The notes under the pieces: model-generated
Database searches by the model: none
Seen by the model: only the letters and a program-made list of their open reading frames with translations
What the model was told of the DNA's origin: nothing
Origin: Xenorhabdus bovienii SS-2004
GTDB lineage: Bacteria > Pseudomonadota > Gammaproteobacteria > Enterobacterales > Enterobacteriaceae
Reading direction: 5' to 3'
Length of the DNA stretch: 64,000 bases
Assembly: GCF_000027225.1 (NCBI RefSeq)
Contig: NC_013892.1
Location: 1,364,001 to 1,428,000, forward strand
Part shown: piece by piece, positions 9,319-17,091 of the stretch
Position numbering within the stretch: position 1 is the stretch's first letter
Layout: the number at the start of each line of letters is the position of its first letter
Program-made: the position numbers and the translations under genes

Positions 9319-11157
9319 TTAAGCCAACTCATCCATAGGTTCGTCTGCCGGATCTTTCACCTGTTCTTTCGTCTGCTCATCAATAGGTTCAACGATCAAG
9401 GTCAGGCGCTCGGTTTCGAAGTCTATATGTGCAGCCTCCAAGTGGGGCAGGCTTTTACTGACTTTGGCAGAGAGTTGACTGAACCGATCCACCTTGCCAT
9501 ACAAGCCTTGCTGTCCTACCAGCGCTTTGACGGTGCTGTTGTAGTGGTTGCTGACGGTACTCAGGGTGCCACCTAATTTACTTAAACGCTCGGCTACAGT
9601 ACACACTGAGTTGTATATATCACCTGCTTTTTCGCTGATTTCGCGGGCTTCGGCATTGCTGCGTTCAATCATCCACAGATTGGACACTGTGCGCAGAATG
9701 GGAATGAGCGTGGTATGGGAGACCAATACAATACCTTTTTTGTAGCCGTATTCGAACAGGTTTTTGTTATCTTTGAGCGCCTCGATATAGGCAGGCTCAA
9801 TGGGCATGAACATGAGCACAAAGCTGGGGCTACGCATACCAACAAGGTTGGTGTAATCCTTGAATGCCAGATCATCAATGTGCCTGCGTACCGCTTTAAC
9901 ATGTTCGCTCATGGCCAGTTGGTATTCTTCCGGTGATTCTGCACCCACAGCCCGGTCGTATGCGTTCAGTGCTACCTTACTGTCGATGATGATGTGCTTA
10001 CCATCGGGCAGCTTTATCAGATAGTCTGTCTGCTTTTGCTTGCCTTCTGCATCTCTGAATGAGCCTTGAACTTCATAGTGCGCCTCTTCCATCAAGCCAC
10101 TCATTTCCAGGGTGCGACGAAGCTGTGCCTCGCCCCAGGCTCCGCGCTTCTGAGAATCCCCTTTCAGCGCAGAAGTGAGGTTATTGGCTTCTTTGCTCAT
10201 TTGCAGGCCAATTTCCAGTACCTTTTTAATCTCGGCATTGAGGCTGGTATTGCCTTGCAACGAAGCATCGTGTACTTCGTTTATACGCTTTTGGAAGCCT
10301 TCGATCTGTTCGCGGAAAGGCTTGAGCATAGTGTCGATACTGGCCTGACTGGTATGGGTAAAGGTTTTGCCTTTTTCCTCGAAAATTTTATTGGCCAGAT
10401 TCTCAAACTCTTTGGTGAGCGATTGCTTGGTTTCACTGAGCTGCTGCATTTGCTCTTTAAAGTGTTCTTCTTTGCGCTCCAGCGTGGTTTTAAGCTCAGT
10501 ATACTCGTTACTGAGCGACTGATAGTGCTCCTGAATCTGATCATAACGCTGTTGTTGATCTACAAGGGTCTGTTTGACGTCTTTCAGCTGCTCGCGCGCT
10601 TCGGTATTGGATGCCTCCAACTCTTTGGCCTTTTTGCCTTCTTGTGCCAGCTCATCTTTGAGTTGGCTCACCAAGGTGCGTTCTTGCTGAACGTTCTGCT
10701 CACATTTTTCCAGACGGTCTCGTAAATCCTGCGCTTGTTCTTTCAACGCTCGGTTATCGGCTTGAGCGGTTTCTAGTTGCTTTTCTGTACTATGGTGCTG
10801 CCCTCGTAACTCTTCCAGCGTTTTCTGTAAGGATGCCAGCTCGCCTTTACGCTCGGCTAATGCGTCATTCAGGCGTTGTTCTGTGACCTTTGCATTGGTC
10901 TGTTGCGTCTGTAGCTTGCTTTCCGACAGTTCTTTCTCGTGCAGAGTGATACCAAGCTGCTTGAGCTCATCCTGGTATTTCTGGTTTTGAGTGTTGGCCA
11001 GCTTAAGGGCTTGATCAGCCTGTTGCAATTGGGTGTTGAGCTCAGTGTTCTTACGTCCTAGCAGGACCATAGCCAGCAGATAGCCAAAAGCAGCGAGAAC
11101 CAGGCCCGCCACAGAGGCAATAATCATGAGTTTAGTCGTCCATTCTAGTGATTGCAT
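9319..11157 (-). CDS. RmuC-like DNA recombination protein inside the hsd operon
   Basis: The protein has 612 residues from the ATG at 11157, which has AGGAG upstream; a GTG two codons earlier overlaps the hsdR stop. Residues ~10-33 form a membrane anchor. A long coiled coil follows to ~residue 230. The RmuC domain occupies ~250-560, with the PD-(D/E)xK-like nuclease motif in IIIDSKVALNAYDRA and the conserved KGDSQKRGAWGE. The acidic tail is low complexity. RmuC proteins are predicted nucleases that limit inverted-repeat rearrangement. Lying between hsdR and hsdM and sharing their operon, this one is likely an accessory factor of the restriction system rather than the housekeeping rmuC. Confidence 0.85.
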   Translation of the reverse strand: MQSLEWTTKLMIIASVAGLVLAAFGYLLAMVLLGRKNTELNTQLQQADQALKLANTQNQKYQDELKQLGITLHEKELSESKLQTQQTNAKVTEQRLNDALAERKGELASLQKTLEELRGQHHSTEKQLETAQADNRALKEQAQDLRDRLEKCEQNVQQERTLVSQLKDELAQEGKKAKELEASNTEAREQLKDVKQTLVDQQQRYDQIQEHYQSLSNEYTELKTTLERKEEHFKEQMQQLSETKQSLTKEFENLANKIFEEKGKTFTHTSQASIDTMLKPFREQIEGFQKRINEVHDASLQGNTSLNAEIKKVLEIGLQMSKEANNLTSALKGDSQKRGAWGEAQLRRTLEMSGLMEEAHYEVQGSFRDAEGKQKQTDYLIKLPDGKHIIIDSKVALNAYDRAVGAESPEEYQLAMSEHVKAVRRHIDDLAFKDYTNLVGMRSPSFVLMFMPIEPAYIEALKDNKNLFEYGYKKGIVLVSHTTLIPILRTVSNLWMIERSNAEAREISEKAGDIYNSVCTVAERLSKLGGTLSTVSNHYNSTVKALVGQQGLYGKVDRFSQLSAKVSKSLPHLEAAHIDFETERLTLIVEPIDEQTKEQVKDPADEPMDELA

Positions 11158-11159
11158 GG

Positions 11160-14100
11160 TCACTCCTGTGTGCTCTCAGGCTGTGAGCCTAACAATTTAG
11201 GTTCAGCCTTGATAAAAGGTTTTAGTACGGTGATTAACTCACCCACGTCATCGGCGGTAAATACGCCGTCAATACCCTCGTGCGAAACTGAGGTAAAAGG
11301 CGCATCGTACAGTTTTTCGATCCTGATCGAGCCGTGCTGGGCGATGTAGTTTTTCAGTAGGTTCATAAAGCGCACTTGCTGTGCTGTAAGTGTTGGGTGG
11401 GCGTGCAAAAAGCTCTTGAAGTGGTCTTCGATGGCTTGCGAGTCCAGCCCGATAATTTCACGCACGGTCAGGTGTAGTTGATCGGCAGTGCGGCCATAGA
11501 ATTCATTCAGCACCTCCAAACTCACACTGGGGTGGCTGGTGAGTATGGTCGAGGTGAGGGTTTTTAATTCTGGTTCGGCAATAGATTCGCCTTTACGGAT
11601 TTTCTGTAACGTGGGGTTGGCAGCTATCATCTGATCTAGAATATCTTTGAGTCTACGGCGGTAGATCATGGCCTCGTTGGCACCTGCGATTGTTACCTCA
11701 CGTTCTTTTAGTTGCAAACCGGTGTCACCCGTTTTTGTTGCTGGTATAGCGTACAATCCACCGCTAACGGTTTGGCGATATTTCATGATGCCCCGCAACT
11801 CTTTGCGAGCTTTTTCCAGCTTATCGATAGTCGGGTTTTGCCAGAACTCGGCACTGCGCACTTCTGCTATAACCACATCTTTCTGGCGCACTGCCTGAAT
11901 GTTAACGGCCAGCTTATTAAGTTCTGCCAACAGCAGCTCTCGACCATCATCAAAACAGCTGGCTTGCTCTACTAGGCAGCGTTCTATGGTGGCCATGAGC
12001 TTATCCAGATAAGTCGCATGTTTGTCGCGCAATACACGGGCCGACATTAATGGAGCGATGTGATTGGCCAACTGATGCTGAGTTTTTGCATCAAAGCGCT
12101 TCAGTAGATCGGTTTGCTGTAACTGGTGTACGACCCGCAATTCACGTTTTACTGCAATACTAGTATCTGGCAGGTCGTTAATATCGGCACGCAATAACTC
12201 AATGGCAGCATCGAAGGCGGCTGCATGGTTTCGCTGTAAGGCGGCCTGAGCCAGCTCAATCCGGGATTCGAAGGTAGTTTGCAGCAAAGATTTTCCGCCA
12301 GTGTCTTCTGGCTCCTGATATTCCTCTTCAAAGAAAGCGAAGTTAGCGTAATGGTCAAAAATCAGGAATTCGGTTTTGTGTTTGCCAGGCCCGAAAAGAT
12401 TGTGCCGTAGACGCGTACCTCGGCCAATCATCTGCCAGAATTTCACCCAACTTTTCACAGGTTTGGCGAAAACGAGATTAACCACCTCAGGCACGTCGAT
12501 GCCTGTATCAAGCATGTCGACCGAAATAGCGATGCGAAACTCGTTGTCAGCCTTTTTGAACTCTTTGATCAGGCTTTCCACATGGGGAATGGAATTATGG
12601 ATGACCTTGCATACCTTAGTACCGTACTGCGGATACAGCTTGCAGAACAGTTCTTCCAGATGCTCAGCGTGATCCTGGCGTTGGGCAAAGATGATAGTTT
12701 TACCGACCAGGGAGCCAGTTTCATCTTTGATGCCATTGTTTATCAGGTTTTCCAGAATAATGCGGTCAGTATCTTCACTGAAGATCTTACGGCCAATGTC
12801 TTTACCTGCAATAGTGGTATTACGGGCCTCTTCCTCGCCCAAGTCTTCTTCGAGTTGGCGCTTCTGCTCTTCGGTGAGGTTATTGTAGTGAATACCATCA
12901 CGCAGGAAATCAGTGGTAAGATCTTTAACCCGAAACGGTACCAAATACGGTGGTTCGTTGTTAATCGCTGCATCCAGCCCGAACTCAAATGTTGGGTCAG
13001 TGGTTTCGCAGTCGAACATATCGAACGTATTGCGACTGATAAATTTCACCGGGGTCGCGGTTAAGCCCACTTGAAGGGCATCGAAGTAATCGAACAGATC
13101 GCGGTATTTGTTGTAGATACTGCGATGGGATTCATCGGCAATGATCAGATCGAAGAAGCCTACATCCAATTGAGAGAAGCGGTTCATCATGCCGGGGTAA
13201 GTGGCAATATAGATACGCGCACTTTTATCAATCTTGTTGGTTTCACCAATCACACAACGCGGCTCAGAGGGTAGATTTTGCTTAAAAGCATCGTCGGCCT
13301 GTACCCGCAGTTCTTTGCGATCACACAAAAACAGAGCGCGCTTGGCCCAGCCAGTACGAAGCAGTAATTCAGCCAGTGCAATGGCAACACGGGTTTTTCC
13401 TGTACCGGTCGCCTGAATAATCAGCGCCTTGCGGCGCTGACTTTGAAAGTGTGCCGCGACTGTTTTGATGGCTTCGATCTGATAAGGACGGTCAGCAATG
13501 CTGAGCTCTGGGTTGAATTTTTCCAGCTCAGCGGCACGGTAATGGCGCTGGTAGATCAGATAATCCAGGCTGTCCTTACTGTAGAAGCCATACACCGGAC
13601 GATAGGTGTTGTACTGATGATCATCCCAAATGAAGGTTTCGTAACCGTTGGAATAGAAAATCACCGGGCGCTGGTAGCCCATGTGTTCAAAGGCATCGGC
13701 ATAGAGGCGAGCCTGCTCACGACCTGCTTGAAGGTTGGTATTGCCGGATTTTTTCGCTTCGATAACAGCAAGCGGATGACCGTTATCACCCCATAGCACA
13801 TAATCCACATAACCCTTGCCTGAGGGATTATTGGGAAAGATCACTTCAAATTCATGGCTAACCTGATCGGGGTTCTGGATATCCCAGCCAGCTTGCAACA
13901 GCATGGCGTCGATCAATAGTGCACGGGTTTTGGCTTCGTTCCATTGCAGGCTGTCGGCCACTAACTGGCTCTGCTGCCGGCGTTTTTGTCGGTCAGACTT
14001 GGCGGGTGGCTCAAGCTTGTCGATATTTCGGGTGCGCTCACGTTCCAGCTGCTCGATCACCCTTTCGAGTTCTTCCTGCTGCTTTTGCAATTCTTTTTCG

Positions 14101-14600
14101 TAGCTTGAAACGGATTTTTGCAGTTGGTTCAAAGTTGCCGTAGGGTCTTTTATATCGACAAAAGAGGGGATCTGGTCCTTCTTTTTGTTGTAGTACTTAA
14201 TACCCATATACATGGCCAACTGGTGCGCCGTGCCCAATGCCATTTGAGCATTACGCAATTCGCCTTCTGCACCATGGGCGGTATCGTTACCTTGAATACG
14301 CAAAAAGTTGATCTGGTGAATCAGTGACTTGCTGACGCAGTCTTCAAAAACCGGGTTTTTGATCAGCTCATAGAAGTTGGATTGCGGCATGTGCGGCAGC
14401 AGTTCTTCCTTATAAATGGCCTTGGTCAGTACTTCAGCAAAGCTGCGCAGGCGGGTCAGGGCACTACCCGGATCAATATGCAGTACCGCCTCGGCGAAAC
14501 TACCGAGGTTGGCAAGAAAATCATTTTCAGGTCGCAAGAATTCGAAGTTCGCTGATTTCATCAAAATTATTTTGTCCATATATTCTGTCCATACCTGCAT
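11160..14600 (-). CDS. hsdR: Type I restriction endonuclease HsdR
   Basis: A 1146-residue motor/nuclease subunit. The N-terminus (~1-110) resembles a DUF4145 domain. A coiled coil lies at ~150-190. The PD-(D/E)xK nuclease is at ~250-290 (KGYVDYVLWG, then VIEAKKSG). The superfamily 2 helicase has Walker A QATGTGKTRVA near 400, DESHRS near 490, GLTATP, and motif VI IGRGTRLR. The C-terminus matches the EcoEI-R type. The start is uncertain: ATG at 14600, ATG at 14579 or ATG at 14561 (MKSANFEF). A sigma-54 promoter lies 23-40 bp before the first ATG. The stop overlaps the rmuC-like gene. Confidence 0.93.
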   Translation of the reverse strand: MQVWTEYMDKIILMKSANFEFLRPENDFLANLGSFAEAVLHIDPGSALTRLRSFAEVLTKAIYKEELLPHMPQSNFYELIKNPVFEDCVSKSLIHQINFLRIQGNDTAHGAEGELRNAQMALGTAHQLAMYMGIKYYNKKKDQIPSFVDIKDPTATLNQLQKSVSSYEKELQKQQEELERVIEQLERERTRNIDKLEPPAKSDRQKRRQQSQLVADSLQWNEAKTRALLIDAMLLQAGWDIQNPDQVSHEFEVIFPNNPSGKGYVDYVLWGDNGHPLAVIEAKKSGNTNLQAGREQARLYADAFEHMGYQRPVIFYSNGYETFIWDDHQYNTYRPVYGFYSKDSLDYLIYQRHYRAAELEKFNPELSIADRPYQIEAIKTVAAHFQSQRRKALIIQATGTGKTRVAIALAELLLRTGWAKRALFLCDRKELRVQADDAFKQNLPSEPRCVIGETNKIDKSARIYIATYPGMMNRFSQLDVGFFDLIIADESHRSIYNKYRDLFDYFDALQVGLTATPVKFISRNTFDMFDCETTDPTFEFGLDAAINNEPPYLVPFRVKDLTTDFLRDGIHYNNLTEEQKRQLEEDLGEEEARNTTIAGKDIGRKIFSEDTDRIILENLINNGIKDETGSLVGKTIIFAQRQDHAEHLEELFCKLYPQYGTKVCKVIHNSIPHVESLIKEFKKADNEFRIAISVDMLDTGIDVPEVVNLVFAKPVKSWVKFWQMIGRGTRLRHNLFGPGKHKTEFLIFDHYANFAFFEEEYQEPEDTGGKSLLQTTFESRIELAQAALQRNHAAAFDAAIELLRADINDLPDTSIAVKRELRVVHQLQQTDLLKRFDAKTQHQLANHIAPLMSARVLRDKHATYLDKLMATIERCLVEQASCFDDGRELLLAELNKLAVNIQAVRQKDVVIAEVRSAEFWQNPTIDKLEKARKELRGIMKYRQTVSGGLYAIPATKTGDTGLQLKEREVTIAGANEAMIYRRRLKDILDQMIAANPTLQKIRKGESIAEPELKTLTSTILTSHPSVSLEVLNEFYGRTADQLHLTVREIIGLDSQAIEDHFKSFLHAHPTLTAQQVRFMNLLKNYIAQHGSIRIEKLYDAPFTSVSHEGIDGVFTADDVGELITVLKPFIKAEPKLLGSQPESTQE

Positions 14601-14622
14601 CGTCTCTACGTACAGAGAGTTT

Positions 14623-14640
14623 TAGCAAAGGACGTGCCAA
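14623..14640 (-). promoter_or_regulatory. Sigma-54 (-24/-12) promoter for the hsdR operon
   Basis: Read on the minus strand the site is TTGGCACGTCCTTTGCTA. It carries TGGCACG, four bases, then TTGCT, with the invariant GG and GC separated by exactly 10 bp, an essentially perfect match to the RpoN consensus. It lies in the 50-bp gap between the stop of the sigma-54 activator gene (14651) and hsdR (14600), pointing at hsdR. The predicted transcription start is near 14613. The sequence match is direct; control by the adjacent activator is inference. Confidence 0.88.
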
Positions 14641-14650
14641 TTTTATTTAA

Positions 14651-16150
14651 TCACTGGGAAATACCGTATTTTTCCATCCAATTGTTCAGTGTCTGGTAGT
14701 TTTTCAGCCCCAGCAGCTGTGCTGATCGGGTCTTGTTTTGGCCACTATGATCCAACGCCTTACGTATATAAGTCGCAGCAACGCTGCCAATTATACATTG
14801 TATATCAATACCTTGAGATATATCCATATTCATCAACCCTGTTTCCGGCTCTGGCATATGGAACAACGCCTGACGGATATCAGCGGCGGTAATATCGTCA
14901 CCTTGGCACCATAGAGCTGCTCGCAGCAATGTGGACTGCAATTCACGCACATTTCCTCGCCAAGGGCATTGAAGGATAAGATTTTTTGCATCAGGAGAAA
15001 TTTTCTTATGCCTAAGCATCGAGTCATGGATACTCATCGCTTTGACCAAGCTATCTGCCAGTAATGACAGATCTCCATCACGCTCCCTCAGGGGCGGTAG
15101 ATGTAGTACTCCAACAGCCACCCGATAGAACAAATCCTCCCTAAAGCTACCATTGGAAACCGCTTCTATCAGGTTGCGGTGGGTCGCCGTAATCAAGCGG
15201 ACATCGACCTTTTGCTCTTTGGTGCCGCCCACAGGGATGAACGTCCCCTCCTGTAATACGCGTAATAAACGCACTTGTATACTGGGTTCCAGTTCGCCAA
15301 ATTCATCCAGAAATAGAGTTCCACCATTAGCTTGCTCGAATAAACCTGCCTTGTCGGCTAGAGCACCGGTGAAGGCGCCTTTCTTATGACCAAAGAGGAC
15401 TGAATCGACCAGCTCGGTCGGAATAGCACCGCAGTTAACCGGCACAAACGGCTTGTTGGCTCTATGACTGGCATTATGAATAGCACGGGCAAAGAGCTCT
15501 TTACCTGTACCGCTCTCCCCATAGATCAACACTGGCACTTCACGTTCTGCCAGTATTTGCGCCTGCGCTTTCAGAGACTGCATGCGGGGGTTACGGGTGA
15601 CAATGTTGTCGAAGGCTGCATTGATAGGGGCACTGGCCTCTGCCAGCTGGCTAATCTTTGCGCTGTCAATGCTTTTAGCAGCGGGCAGGTATTCCGCTGA
15701 AACCTCAAAGGGGATATCCACTTGTTGGACACCCTGCTCTAGTGATGATTGATAAAACTGACAGGGATAATGGGTTTTACCCAATAAGATCCACACAGCC
15801 TGCATGGCCGGTGTTCCTGGGCTTAACAAGAGGGATAACTCGCAGCCCTCTACGGTAAGCTTAGATAGCTGCTGATTGGCCTGAACATAGATTTCACCGA
15901 AGTTAACAGGTGAAGATAGCGAAATGGCGTGAGCACAGATAGGCGTGGTAACTAGCTCCTGCAACCAAGCCAGATAGGACCTCACCTGATCTTCCGGGTA
16001 GTTGTAAAGCAGTTCTACGGCATCAAACGCTTGTGCTGTAAGAGTCGCAGCAATCGGCCCAAGCGCCTGACCATCAGCTCCGGTGCTGCCGGTGGCTTTG
16101 AGGTCGTTCCCCCCAATCCAGCTGACCAGTGTATGGGGCTTAGCCTTGCA
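14651..16150 (-). CDS. Sigma-54 activator with N-terminal CARF-like sensor (RtcR-like)
   Basis: The protein has 499 residues from the ATG at 16150, which overlaps the upstream XRE gene by about 10 bp; a longer frame exists but lacks that coupling. Residues 1-~160 resemble the CARF domain of RtcR: HTLVSWIGGNDL at the start and LLLSPGTPAMQAVWILLGK near 110, matching the TTGTHVAQ segment of RtcR. The AAA+ domain follows: GESGTGKE near 213, the sigma-54 contact loop GAFTGA near 258, and GGTLFLDEFGEL. A Fis-type helix-turn-helix closes the protein (TRSAQLLGLKNYQTLNNW). Known CARF sensors bind nucleotides, and RtcR responds to damaged RNA. The ligand here is unknown. Confidence 0.85.
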   Translation of the reverse strand, partial: CKAKPHTLVSWIGGNDLKATGSTGADGQALGPIAATLTAQAFDAVELLYNYPEDQVRSYLAWLQELVTTPICAHAISLSSPVNFGEIYVQANQQLSKLTVEGCELSLLLSPGTPAMQAVWILLGKTHYPCQFYQSSLEQGVQQVDIPFEVSAEYLPAAKSIDSAKISQLAEASAPINAAFDNIVTRNPRMQSLKAQAQILAEREVPVLIYGESGTGKELFARAIHNASHRANKPFVPVNCGAIPTELVDSVLFGHKKGAFTGALADKAGLFEQANGGTLFLDEFGELEPSIQVRLLRVLQEGTFIPVGGTKEQKVDVRLITATHRNLIEAVSNGSFREDLFYRVAVGVLHLPPLRERDGDLSLLADSLVKAMSIHDSMLRHKKISPDAKNLILQCPWRGNVRELQSTLLRAALWCQGDDITAADIRQALFHMPEPETGLMNMDISQGIDIQCIIGSVAATYIRKALDHSGQNKTRSAQLLGLKNYQTLNNWMEKYGISQ

Positions 16151-16349
16151 CATCCGTGAACTCCAGCATATCAGCCACCTCACATTCAAATAGGCGGCAA
16201 AGTTTATCCAAAGCCTCAATGTCGATCTTTTGCGCAGATTCTTTGTACATCAGCGTTACAGTATTCCTGCTAAGACCGGTTTCACGCAAGACGTCGGAAA
16301 TTTTCATTTTTCGCTCTCCCATCAGGCGAGCGAGATGGCAACGTATCAT
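16140..16349 (-). CDS. Small XRE/Cro-type HTH regulator
   Basis: A 69-residue protein made of one Cro/C1-type helix-turn-helix: MKISDVLRETGLSRNTVTLM, followed by the IDIEALDKLCRLFECEVADML helix pair typical of the YozG/HTH_26 group. It is the first gene before the CARF sigma-54 activator and overlaps it, so the two are co-expressed. It probably controls its own promoter and thereby the level of the activator, a common arrangement for restriction and defence operons. The ATG at 16349 has only a weak AGG-type site; the internal ATG of MKISDV is a possible alternative. Confidence 0.75.
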   Translation of the reverse strand: MIRCHLARLMGERKMKISDVLRETGLSRNTVTLMYKESAQKIDIEALDKLCRLFECEVADMLEFTDVQG

Positions 16350-16618
16350 GGCCTGACTCTACGATGTACACAATTAGGTCTAATAATATCCCAAAATTCT
16401 GAAAAAATTAAAGATTAACTGAAATATTTACGCGTAACGATAAAAAGTCGGGCTATATCGATTAATTTTTGATCGTTAGTTGTATGCAACAAGCTAACTC
16501 AACTCAGTAGCAGCTATAAGATGGCTGCGGATCTTAGATATGCCTCTGGTGCTGATGTCAGACCGCTATGAATGCTGTCATTGATATCAGCAGCTTACTT
16601 GTTGAACAACACTCTACA
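16350..16618. other. Intergenic region upstream of the XRE/CARF operon
   Basis: An AT-rich block near 16370-16395 (TATTAT on the minus strand) could hold the promoter of the XRE gene. No coding sequence is seen. The left border of the IS982 remnant is near 16619. Confidence 0.35.
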
Positions 16619-17087
16619 GTGATCAAGGGGTATTTATCCTAGGCTTTATGTGATGAGATGAAAACTGAGGGGATCACACTGATCACCCATGTTCGTCGTA
16701 ATATGAAAGCCAAATTTTTATCACTTTGGGACAGGGTTATGTTAAGAACGCGGTTTTTGATAGAGACAGTGAATGACCAATTGAAAAATATTTCTCAGAT
16801 AGAACATTCAAGACACCGGAGCGTAGTCGGCTTTTTACTGGAGGTTGTATCGGGACTTATTGCTTATACATTCCAACCCAAAAAGCCGAGTTTAGGTTTA
16901 CGTGATTCTGAAATTGGGATGCTTAAACAAAACTGAGGTTTTTCAGATAGAGCATTCAAGGCATCGCAGTCAGCTTGGTTTTTTATTGGAAGTTGCTGCC
17001 GGCCTTATTGCTTATATATTTCAACCTAAAAAACCGAGCTTGAATCTACGGGATAATGAGATCGCTATTTTTAAACGAAGCTGAGGT
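16619..17087 (+). pseudogene. Two tandem IS982-family transposase 3' remnants
   Basis: The first remnant (about 16619-16940) begins IKGYLS, has an in-frame TAG where the related copy at 59.7 kb has Gln, then reads GITLITHVRRNMKAKFLSLW and the C-terminal QIEHSRHRSVVGFLLEV. It ends in the element's terminal ACTGAGGTT. Immediately after it comes a second, shorter remnant (about 16944-17087) starting at QIEHSRHRSQLGFLLEV and ending AAGCTGAGGT. Neither has the N-terminal half. They are decayed and separate the restriction locus from the IetAS pair. Confidence 0.75.
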
Positions 17088-17091
17088 CAAT

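Noticed and set aside
10066..10725. 219-codon plus-strand frame opposite the rmuC-like gene
   Set aside because: It is antisense to a long coiled-coil coding region, shows biased hydrophobic composition and no domain or binding site; a shadow of the real gene.
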